From Adiantum capillus-veneris (lineage: Eukaryota > Streptophyta > Polypodiopsida > Polypodiales > Pteridaceae), in NCBI GenBank assembly GCA_014529385.2, contig CM043949.1, positions 108,495,977 through 108,559,976 of the forward strand: 64,000 nt of DNA. Direction: 5' to 3'. Positions within the stretch are counted from its first letter, which is position 1; every line of letters starts with the position of its first letter. The translations under genes and the position numbers were made by a program. This document shows positions 23,061-33,145 of the stretch, piece after piece. The notes under the pieces were generated by a model. That model had not been told where the DNA came from. It worked only from the letters and a program-made list of their open reading frames with translations, and ran no database searches.

Positions 23061-23210
23061 GACTGATGGTTTGGTGTTCAACATTGTAGGTGTAGGAGAT
23101 GTTTGCTTGTCATTACCTAGTGGTACATCCTATACACTACGACATGTGTGCTATGTTCCTCACCTGAGACATGGTTTGATCTGAATGAGATAGTTAGCAG
23201 ATTGTGGGTG
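23040..23210 (+). pseudogene. Copia-like post-protease fragment
   Basis: The translation LTDGLVFNIVGVGDVCLSLP followed by YTLRHVCYVPHLRHGLI resembles the segment between protease and integrase of copia polyproteins (the GIGDV ... HVPDLRLNLIS pattern). It is short and soon interrupted. The following 23211-24098 holds only broken frames, including an unassigned 23551-23757 (MMDMEFFDMLMLEADELMLG). Confidence 0.5.
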
Positions 23211-24098
23211 TCAAACACTACTCAGAAATCAGTCTTTCTAGATGAACTGTGGATCACTAGTAATTGCCCAGGGGAGCCCGGAGTGGCTAGGTATATCTTA
23301 TGCATGTATCTAAGGTACAAGGTGGCATAGTTTTGGTTTTGTTACTGGCATGCATTGAGCGAGAGACGAGGTGTGTCTCTTCAAGAGTGAGCTCCAGTAG
23401 GAGACAAAGAATGTAGTTGTGTAGGACGTGCCAATAAATTCTGTAGAGACAAAGGTATAGTGGCAATGTTCTAGTGAGACACAACACGTGTTGTTTGAGT
23501 CTGTGCAGACAAAGGTAGAGTGGATTTTCTCCTTAGAGACATAGACAGACATGATGGACATGGAGTTCTTTGATATGCTCATGCTAGAGGCCGATGAGTT
23601 GATGCTAGGACACATAGTTTTGCCTATGGAAGAGAGGGATGTAGCCATCCCAGTGTCAACAATGACAGATCCATATGTGATGAGTAGTTTTGATGATGCA
23701 TTGCATGTTGATAGCACAAAGGAGGCTAGTAGAGATAGATTGCACAGATTTCATTAATGTTCGCACGTGTCATGTACGACCTGCTAGTGTTGAGGCTCGA
23801 CCTAGCAGCTGCAACATGAGTATTTGTAGCAGGAATTGTCAATCGTACTGTGCCTGACACTAGCATGATTCATTGTGGAGCTATGTAGACCATACAAAGT
23901 TTTCTACAAGATTTGCATGCAAGCCCTGGCATGGATACGCACGCTCGCCTATCACTAGAGCCGATACGGCTGCATATAGATCGACTAGGCAAGCCAATGA
24001 GAGTAGGTTGAGAGAGTCTCTTACCTATGTCCTTGTACATACTAGTAGTTTAGCTAGTAGGATCTATTTATTAGCACATTCTCATTTAAGTGGGAGGT

Positions 24099-24317
24099 TG
24101 TTGGGGTTAAAGGCGAAGTGCCTTTACGCGGGGCCGGACGCTCGTTGTTCGGCCGCCCACTGATAATTATCTTATTCATATACATATATGGTGAATAAGG
24201 GGCTCCCCAATTATTGGAGGTTTGCTCCACCCACACAGGAACCGTGCTCTCTTCTCTTCTTCCCTTCCTCGCACCGCATTGCGCACACACTCATCTGCGC
24301 ACCACACACTCTTTCAA
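24099..24317 (+). repeat. Right LTR of Copia-3
   Basis: It starts TGTTGGGGTTAAAG after the purine tract AAGTGGGAGGT (24088-24098). Its 3' two thirds match 15187-15335. The exact end is uncertain. Confidence 0.6.
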
Positions 24318-25277
24318 TCAATGTACTAATAAATACAAGACGACAAGCAACATGTAAGTGTGAAGTCCCATTTCATAGGCGAATGGCATGCATGCTCCCT
24401 TATTATTATCATTAGGAGCAATACATATTGTACTGTATATAAATTAATGAGCAATTCTTGTCTTCATTCAAGAGTGGATGTAGCTATTTCCTCTGCAGTA
24501 ACTCAAACCCATAAAAAACCTTCGGAATAAAGTAATAACATTGGTCACAGCTTGAAAGTCATGAGGCACCAATGCCATGCGTGCAAGCTTTGGCAAACCT
24601 CAAAAATGAGGGTGGAGACTCTGGAGAGCAAGGACGTGTGGGTTGGGCTCCTGAAATATAGAGAACGTGCCTACTCTTCTTACAAGTCATCACCCCCTGT
24701 CGTCCGGCCACGTGGCTCCCTTTCTCTTCGCTAGCATTTTGACACGTCGGTGCTGGTGTCCTCCACCAAGGCCTCACTTGGCATCTCATATCCAATCACA
24801 GGCCTCCACGTCGACCAGCAAGCTGCCATTTTGAGCGGTGAGCTGGCGCTGACGATTGCGAGGCCTGCAAGAACTCTTCGCTTTCTTGTTGCGAGCAAAG
24901 CCTTAGGCAGTGCTTGCTCTCCGTTCTACGAACACCCACACACACGCACACGCACACGCACAGATTTTTGGGTGAACCACACACACATGCACGCACACAC
25001 CCACATCCCCAACTGTAACTTTCTGGGTCTCCCATTTATATACGTCTGTAGCTTCGATGAGGCCATGCAGAGGAAGAGGAGGAAAGCAGCAATGAAGCAA
25101 TGAGGCCTCCCTACAACACAATTTAGGAGCTCCATTTCTGCAGGTCGGTTGTTCTAGACATTGCTCTACTCATTGTTGTTTGGGATTTCTGTGTTACAAT
25201 TGCACGAACACCATGGAAAGCAGGTACAACTTGCAACGCTGCTTCAAGAGTAGCAATAGCCATCCATTCGCCGTCAG
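24318..25277 (+). promoter_or_regulatory. Upstream region of the coiled-coil gene
   Basis: No coding feature is supported here. The segment carries an alternating CA/CG tract at about 24935-24995 and should hold the promoter and 5' leader of the gene at 25278. A short frame starting at 25065 closes after 12 codons. In-frame stops precede 25278, so either that ATG is the start or an upstream leader exon joins at the AG just before it. Confidence 0.4.
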
Positions 25278-28085
25278 ATGCTTGATGGCAATTTTGATGA
25301 CTCCATGACTACCCAACATCAGAAGAATGCTTCATCTGCAAGAGCAAGCAACAACGGCCATCAAATGGGAGTCTCTGCTCGCAAGCTGGCAGCCACACTA
25401 TGGGAGCTCCAAGAGATCTCTCTCTCTAGTGCTGCTCTGGGAAGCAAGGTAACCAATGACATCTCTGCCCTTCATCCTCCAGATACTCCTTCTGTGGAAC
25501 GCCATGTACAGCCATTGCCATTTGCACCATCGCCTGCTTCTGGTCGTGCCAGCATGAGAGCACTAAGAAGATCAACCGTCAGGTGCCGGGTATGCATTCC
25601 TCTTTATACATAGCTTATTGCCTTGTTCCTCAGTGGGGTCACTTGCAAGTATGTAAACATAGCGCGTGAGTTCAACAGATGGGGTTATTCACTAGTGTGC
25701 GTTTTACACATTTAACATACAGAAGCATACTAATCAGAGGGAGATACACAGGTTGGATAGGCAAAGAGTGTGTTATATATGCATGAAACATCTACAGATT
25801 ATCGGGGTTTCTTAATTACGCTTTGAACGCACGTGATACAGAGGGTTTACATATAGCTTTTTCTGATTTTTCTGCCATGCCGCAGTTTGGAGATGCTGCA
25901 AAGAGGAGAGTGCCTACCACAAATCCAGATGCTTCCACCACAATCACCCATAAGCAAGTGCTCAAATTGTTGGAAACCGCAACACCGATTGACTGTCCCC
26001 ACGAGGAAGAGGACACTCATGAGGTAACTGATCCGCAACTCGTTTAATCATGGAAAAACACTATGCATTTCATCTTCAGCGTCGTTTATGTCCATGTGAG
26101 AGAGACAAAGTTGGACTATGCTTGTTGATTGTTCTTTTTCAAGCAATTTCTTATCTGCTTGGATGGTTGATCAGATTGAGGTAGACAACGGAGCGAATAC
26201 AATTAGGCATATGCCATTTCATCTTCACGACAGGGTAGTCCCGGCCACTAATAGCACATCGACAACTTCAACTGAACTCTTGAAAGTTCTCAATCGGGTG
26301 TGGTCTTTAGAAGAACAGCACAACTCCAGCCTTTCAGTGATGACCTCCTTGCAAGATGATTTAGAAGGGGCTCGATCTCAAGTCAAAGACCTCACAATTC
26401 AACAAATGTCACACAGCAGAGAGATGGAGACCTTGAACAAAAGACTTGCTGATGAGAAAGTAGAGTGGCAAGAGAAGGAACAGGAAAGAACAATGAAAAC
26501 ACTACAAGCTCTCAAAGAGGAGCTTGAAGATGAGAAGAAGTCCAAGCGCAAACTCGACCTCATCCATCGGAAGGTAATCAAGGAGTTGATCGATGTGAGG
26601 AAGTCGTTGATGAAGGCGTTGCAGGATCTAGAAAGAGAACAAAAGGCAAGAGAATTGATGGAAGATGTTTGCGACAAGCTTGCAAAAGAAGTAGGGGAGG
26701 ACAAAGCAAGAGTCGAGGAGCTGAAGCGCGAATCCATTAAGGTCCGCGAAGAGGTAGAGGAAGAGAGGAAGATGCTTCAAGTTGCCGAGGTTTGGAGAGA
26801 GGAGAGAGTCCAGATGAAACTCGCCGAAGCTCGGCTGGAAATTGAGGAGAAAAACACGGCGCTCGATAAACTGCGGATGGAGCTCAATGCCTTCTTGAAA
26901 GCTAAGAGGGCGTGGAGTGCTTCGCAAGATTTGGGAGACTCCATGAGGGCAAATCCAAAGCCAGAGCTACTCAAAATGCAAGGGGTTGCAAATGAGCACC
27001 AATCATCAACCCTAGTTACTCTGTTGAAGGAGGCGTATGAGGTTGATGATGAGTATCAAGCCTCAGGTAAGCCCTCTGTAAAAGTTCAAATAAAGGGTGC
27101 AAACCGAGAAACGGAGTTCAATAACGACAACTGTGGTGTTACTGGCATTGAGGATGAGGAAGAGGAGGGTGATGATTTTGAAGAGGAGGAGGATGATCAG
27201 AACTTTATCGAGCTTAGTAAGGGTTCATATGTGAGGGGGGTTGAGATACTTCAACCAGAGAAAATGGGTATTACTGTGAAATATGCTGATAACAGTCAAA
27301 AATCTGTTGATAGTCTGCATTTTCCTATTGTTGAGAGCGTGATGAATCAGGCGGCAAGCCAAGGAGTACGGAATGCAAATGCAAGTCGAGCTGATGCAAC
27401 GGGGATGATGGGAGAGACTAGAGACAAAGTGAAAATGTGGAACTTGGAGCTAGATACTAATTTGGTATCAGAGAAATTGGACAAGAGAGTTTTTAATGAA
27501 GACATAAAAGAAGCAAGCATCTATGAGCCCCAAAGCAGCATGAAAGGGGAGGGGTACATCTCCTTGGCGAAGGAAGGAAGCGACGTTTATGAGCCCAAAA
27601 GCAACAGAAAAGGGGAGATGTATACTTTTTCAGTGGTAGAAGATGAGCCTAGAGTTAAAGCTAGTCTTCAAAATGCAGAAAGAGGAACACAAGCATCCTT
27701 AGAAATCCTCTCAAGCATTGATGGTAACATAAAGCCATGTGACTTCTCCCCGTCTTCCTCTTCCTCTTCCTCTTCCTCTTCCTCTTCCTCCTCGAGCATG
27801 GAACCTATTACTAAAGCAGTATGGAGCATTCAGAGCCTGGGAAGTGGAAGAAATCTCAATGGCACACACACATTTTCTTCATCGGCAATGCAGTCATCGG
27901 AAAGCCCTACCCAAAATTGGAACTGCGATATGTCCTCGTCCTCAGGCCTGGAAAGATTGCAGGATGGCAATTTGAGCTCAGGACCTTCCAAGGCATCAGC
28001 AGTGGCAGACAAGGTTTTCAAAGGGAAGCTTTCTGAAAACAAAACTGAAACACGGCAGCCTCGGTTTCGGATTGGAAGAGTGTGA
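25278..28085 (+). CDS. Coiled-coil protein, At5g41620 / USO1-like family, three exons
   Basis: Three exons join without a phase change: 25278-25589 (donor GTATGC), 25886-26023 (acceptor CGCAG, donor GTAACT) and 26175-28085 (acceptor TCAG). They give a 786-residue product. Exon 1 has VSARKLAATLWELQE, the N-terminal signature of this plant family. Exon 3 opens with TSTELLKVLNRVWSLEEQH and then a long acidic and basic coiled coil, roughly residues 185-420, up to EEKNTALDKLRMEL. A Glu/Asp-rich stretch follows near residue 485, and a poly-Ser run (about 27748-27795) is encoded by a TTCCTC microsatellite. The end is RFRIGRV. The family is often annotated as intracellular transport protein USO1-like; its biochemical role is poorly known and I assign none. 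No membrane segment is seen. The start codon is the weakest point. Confidence 0.88.
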
Positions 28086-28244
28086 CACTTAGGTTCAGTT
28101 GTACCTTTGACTAGGAAACAGAGATGGAGTAGTCACTGCCAGAGTGAATGGAGTGAAGCTCTTAATCCTGCCATGTAAGCTTATCCCTGATCAGTGTTGT
28201 GAAAATCCAATTTTGTTCACCTTTTTAATGTCTCCAGGCAGTTA

Positions 28245-28305
<61 letters not shown>

Positions 28306-28541
28306 CATATTTCACCTCCGAGGACAATACTACCGTATCCACCACCCCCACCACCTCTTTTAGACACCACGGGGCCCTTTCAGACACCACGGGGTCTTTG
28401 ATGAAGACCACGTCATGGGATCAAGGGCAGGGACGACCCCCCCCCTTTCAAACACCATGGGGTCTTTAATGAAGACCATGTCATGGGACTTATTATCCTC
28501 TCAGCACCCTTGGTATCAAGCACCCTCCAATACCAGCTACG
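28086..28541. other. 3' flank of the coiled-coil gene with a (TC)n tract
   Basis: It holds the presumed 3' untranslated region and a (TC)26-like run at 28250-28302. The sequence CACCACGGGG(T/C)... recurs three times between 28360 and 28470. No gene is seen. Confidence 0.55.
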
Positions 28542-28780
28542 TGTAACATTTAATGGCCTAGTAACTTGTGTCTAGCGGAAAATAACATGAACATGGTGAG
28601 CATTTCATTAGAATAGATTCCTAATGAGCATAGCAAGAGTGCTTGGATGGAGAGAGCAACAAAAAGCATAACACCTAGTTAGATAGGCATGAGCAATACT
28701 TCAAAAGAGAGAGAAATTAAGCTATTGAGGACCGGATTAACATGGAGCCGGTCCCCTTCCAAAAGGCTCTGTATTATAGG
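28542..28780 (-). repeat. Inverted gypsy LTR end (copy of 10070-10327)
   Basis: On the minus strand this matches the 10088-10327 block, including the GGACCGG words, TTAGATAGCATGA-like sequence and the terminal AATGTTACA. No primer-binding site follows it on the minus strand, so it is a solo LTR or the 3' LTR of a lost element. Confidence 0.7.
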
Positions 28781-29197
28781 CTTCCCCAATCAAGGGAGAT
28801 ATTTTACAATACAATTCTTTGTGTTCCTTCAATAACTAGCTAGTGCAATGAAGATGGAAGCTTCAAGCACTAAGCAAACACTTATAAAACACAACATCAA
28901 TTCCCTCACGGTCTCAGACCCAAGACCTCACACACCTTCGAAGATGGTGAGAGCTAGCGGGGTATGAGAGTAGATTGAGAGGAGGAAAGAGTAGTCTTAC
29001 GAGAAAGAAGTATATCTCCTCACATAATCACTCATAAAAGCTTAGCATAGCTTAGTAATTAGCATGGTAGAAGAGGTGAGCATGCATTGAAGCTTGGCTC
29101 TTGATTGAATTTGCATCACAAAGCCAAGAGTTGTTGGTGTAGGCTTCCCTTCTCACAAGCTTAGAGTAGGTGATGAGCTTTCCATTAAAGCTTGAGA

Positions 29198-29238
<41 letters not shown>

Positions 29239-29750
29239 TTCTTGCTTCACACATGAGATTGTGTGAGTGTGTATGTGTGATAATGCCTTCCAAAATCAGC
29301 CCCCTCTCTCTCTTGGTCAACCCCTCTTGCAAAATACTCATGTTGGTACCCCATTAGACCCTGCTAAGCTTAGCCAATGAAAATTGAGAAGCATAAGTGA
29401 TAGCCTTGTGACATGTGTCCCCCTTTCCCCTTTTGTGAGAGCTTTAGGTAATTAATTACTAAACTCTCATTGGATCCCTTTGTCTTCTAGCCAATAGGAA
29501 TCAGGCAAGCCATTGGGCTGTTGAATGCTCATTGGACCCCTTGGGAGACTGTCCAATAGTCTTCTAGAGAGCTTAATTTCTATTGGTTCTTTTATCAAGT
29601 GTTTTTAAATGAATTAAACTAAATGTACTCTAGCCTAATTCTCATTGGTCCACCTCTATGGCCACCCAATAGGATTTGAATGCACCTTGGGGGCAACTGG
29701 GCTAGGAAGCTGACATGTGTCCCCTATTCCCTTTGTGTAAAGGGAGCCTG

Positions 29751-29799
<49 letters not shown>

Positions 29800-31294
29800 C
29801 TCTCTCCTCCCCTTACACTTTGGGCTCGCCCCCTCCTATGTAGGGATATGTGAAGACTTTATGGTATTCACATAAGCATTCAATTTTACATGGTGTTTGA
29901 CCATTGGATCTAACCTTTGAATTTTGGAACCTTAGCATTTTGGAAGTCTTAATGGACTGAACCTTAGGGTCTTTGAAGCCCATTGTTGCACATTGCTCTT
30001 TTGTAGATGGCCCCTCCTTTGGATCCCTACCATGACCGGTTTGTCAACTTAACCAATATTCTAGCTTTTTCATCCCTGGTACTTCCCCATATTAAACGAT
30101 CAGTTTAACATGAGAAAATCATTTAGGAGAATTAGATATTAGTTATTATGACACATCATTCGTAGCAGTAATGACATACATCCATATCTAGCACTAATGA
30201 ATATGCAAGAGAACTCAAAAAGATGCTACCACCCCCCTAACCCTCATGTGTAGGCAAGTCAGTTGTCCCATGCCACATCTGGCGCTCGGTAGTAGGAATC
30301 ACATCCTCTCATAGCAATCTTTTTGAGAAATTCTTCTTTGGATACATAATTTCTCAGTGATGAACCCCGAAAGAACACATTTATCCATTGAGCAAGAGAC
30401 AAGGCATGACTCGCCCCTCATTATCCCAACCATAGGAGTTTCAAGTCATTGGTTGGTGCTCATTCTCCTCCGTCGTCCTGTGCTATGTCGATCCAATCCT
30501 CCATTGTCCTGTGCGTATGTCGATCCAATCCTCCCCTCATTCCCATCAAATTCTTTGGCAATTAGGACATCAACAAATCATTTGCTAATTTTGACTAGAT
30601 GCCACTAATCATTGAGTAATTATGACAACTCACCAATTTGACTAATTATTCTCTAATCTTCACTAATAGTGTGCTACTTTTCACTACTTTTGTTAACATT
30701 TTGCTAACAAATCAGTAACATTGATTTGTTATGCATGTATAATCTCCTAATTAGAGGTTTAACCATCACTCTAAACACATGAATGAATGCCTGTTGAAGT
30801 ATTAAGAAATATGTGAGTTATCTTACTTGTCTACATTGATTTTATGAATGTTGATTTTGTTCCCATTATGCCAAAACAATGGGAAAGATTATGTGCATGT
30901 ACCTATGGTAAAGCCACATTGATGTGGTGAATAGTGGTCTCATGGAGCTCATAAATGTCATGATAATGCTGCAATTGCATCAAATTTATGTGCAAAACTT
31001 GTGTTTAGTACCTAATTACATTGCAATTCAGTCAACAAAGAAATTGGGCACTAATTTTGTGTGTGTGGCAATGTAGTTAGTGCCTAATTACATTGCCAAT
31101 TCAGTCAATAAAGAAATTCTCCACTGGTTGTGTGTGTGTGTGAATAATTGGAATTAGTTTTGATGTGGAGCTTAACTTTTCTTCATAAACACCTTCCAAA
31201 TCATGTGCGTGTCTATGATATTGTGTGTAATTTAGTGGGAAAATTCAAGCTCATTGTGATAATTAATTGACCACTTTTGTGTGTGTGCGGTTCT
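28781..31294. other. Non-coding repeats and microsatellites
   Basis: No gene is supported. It contains (GA)n at 29200-29236 and (TG)n at 29754-29798. An ATTGG...CCAATAG inverted motif occurs three times (about 29467, 29529 and 29640). A two-copy tandem repeat of about 70 bp, carrying CCTAATTACATTGC and AATTCAGTCAA, lies at about 31010-31120. Confidence 0.6.
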
Positions 31295-33145
31295 TCACAA
31301 CTTCACAACTTCCCTTAAGTCCAGTAGGACTGTCATCTCCAGTTGGAGAGTACTGACAAGGTCAATGAGGCAGCTTAGTATAGCTGATAGAGCAAGGTAG
31401 GGGTTTTTGGGAAAGTTAGGTATATGATTGAGCCCTTTGGTCAAAATTCTACGTATTTTGATATTTTGAATAATGCTAAGATCACAGGTACAGACATGTC
31501 TACCATATGCCTCAAAATATTTGCAAAAGATGGTAAATTGAAAGCATGTACAACAAGGAATAGTATTATGTCGAAGAAAGTCATTACTGTAAACTAAATT
31601 CTTTATAGGATGTTGATACTTCCATCCTATGAGTATATTGTCGAGTAGTTTGTGATTGCCAGAAAACAGGTCAAAGCACTCACAAAAAAGTTTTTTTGGT
31701 TGTATCCAATCGATGAATACATTGTGAAAGAGACAGTGTATGTAGATGAATCCATTGTCCGAATCCACTTTGACGAGCGTTCTTCTTCCACAAGGGCTTG
31801 TAGTAACCTGCAGTAACACCAAGGATTACATATCAGGGAAATTCCTGATGGAGGAAATCCTGCCTCTTCCCCTTGTGTAGCTACGAGATTTCCCTCGGTT
31901 AGAGGAAGAGCTAGGTGTTAGAAAGGAAGTGAAGGAGTTGGAGGTGGTAAGAGAGTTGGATCTTTTAAGAGCAGGGGAGTCATCCTCCTCAATACAAGGT
32001 TTAAGTAAACTAGTGATGATCTTAACACCTTTAAAGTTAGCATAAGTAGTTAGGTAAATCCCAGGTTCATCAGATTTTAACTCCTTCGGGATATCCAGCA
32101 TCAACCCACGGAAGATGTTAAAGGAAATCTGCGCAATTACAATTTGCTTAGCCTAGCCACCTAACTAGGAGAAAATGAGGGAGAGGTGAAAATCTACAGG
32201 ATTTTCTGGGAAGAGTAAGTCCAGATGGTTGAGGATAAACCAAATGGTATGATCGAACCACATGATGCTAGATTCACATGGGGCTTTAGGGTCAAGAAAC
32301 CTGCAGGCACACTTTACATAAGGTCGAAAGACATTCCAGATGGATTCAGTGTAAAACTCTGGATTACTCTTGGAAAATTCCATGTTTCCTTTGGTACGGA
32401 TGTAGATGCTTGTATTGGAGGGGCATTTGGAGTGGTCAATGAGATTGAGGTTGAAAGGTGCTTTAATAAGCTCCCCTTTGTCCAGAAATTGTCTTCCTTC
32501 TAAAATCTTGAATCTGCAGTCTTCCATAGTAGAAACAGGTGGCAAGGTAGACCCAAGTTTCACTCAAAATTGGTGCCAAAAATGCTTTGTTAGGCAGTAC
32601 CCAAAGATGATGATCAACACCAAGGGATTCAATTTCAATTTGTCTAACAAGTAGGACAGGAAAAACTTTGGAGATTTTTAGGACCATCTCCAGGAGGTTA
32701 GAGTCATTGAGGAGACAAAGATTACTCTGAAATTGTTTAATTGCTTCAAGGGCTGCACTATTTCGACAAAAGATACTACCAGTTTGTGGAATAGTTGGAG
32801 TAGTCGGTGTACAGACAAAAGAGGGGTTGAGACCACACAATTCCTCAAAAGGTTAGACAAATCACCACTAGAGGAAGAAAATAGGGCAAGTTCTTGTTGG
32901 TATTGTGAGGAAAGTAGGGGAAGCTGGGCTATGTATTGGGTAATTAAATTCACTCCTTTCATGGAGTCTTTATCCAGGATAGCCAATAATTTGACCCAAT
33001 CATTAAAAGACAGCATATATAGGACAGATAGTTTCTTGTCAGAGGTAAGAGCTGAGTCATATATTAGTTGAGACGCATCCAAATTGCTAATACATCTGAG
33101 TACAAGAGAAATGGCCACTAAGAGGGGCTCCGACGTTAATTCCAA
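31295..33145 (-). pseudogene. Penelope-like element, N-terminal reverse-transcriptase region (decayed)
   Basis: A broken minus-strand coding series runs from 33145 to 31295. The informative part is 31295-31822. It has NVFIDWIQPKKLF, then PIKNLVYSNDFLRHNTIPCC, then GRHVCTCDLSIIQN and IRRILTKGLNHIP. Penelope-like reverse transcriptases carry this order before the polymerase palm: Cys pairs, then a GHVxTxDL-type motif, then an LLxKGxxxxP-type motif. Upstream frames (33145-32678, 32840-32463, 32563-32165, 32104-31826) include a Ser-rich basic linker (SNSFTSFLTPSSSSNRGKS) and join only through frameshifts. The palm, and any GIY-YIG endonuclease, would lie below 31295 and is not visible. The family call is from pattern memory and needs a profile search. 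Confidence 0.5.

Larger units (their letters stand above)
20540..24317 (+). mobile_element. Copia-3: old composite copia-like remnant, interior and right LTR
   Basis: Together with the LTR at 15117-15335 this forms an old element split by Copia-B. The leader continues at 20540 (CGGAGCCACCCCCCC). No intact gag-pol remains. The interior is a patchwork of leader-like DNA, gypsy-like gag and integrase scraps (22684-23060), a copia-type segment (about 23055-23170) and a right LTR preceded by AAGTGGGAGG. Boundaries rest on LTR similarity and on the PPT-like and PBS-like sites. It may be two old elements fused together. Confidence 0.55.

Noticed and set aside
24559-25135. Overlapping frames on both strands upstream of the coiled-coil gene
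   Set aside because: They are driven by the alternating CA/CG tract (CVCVCV, HTHTRT runs) and match nothing in the gene family's N-terminus.
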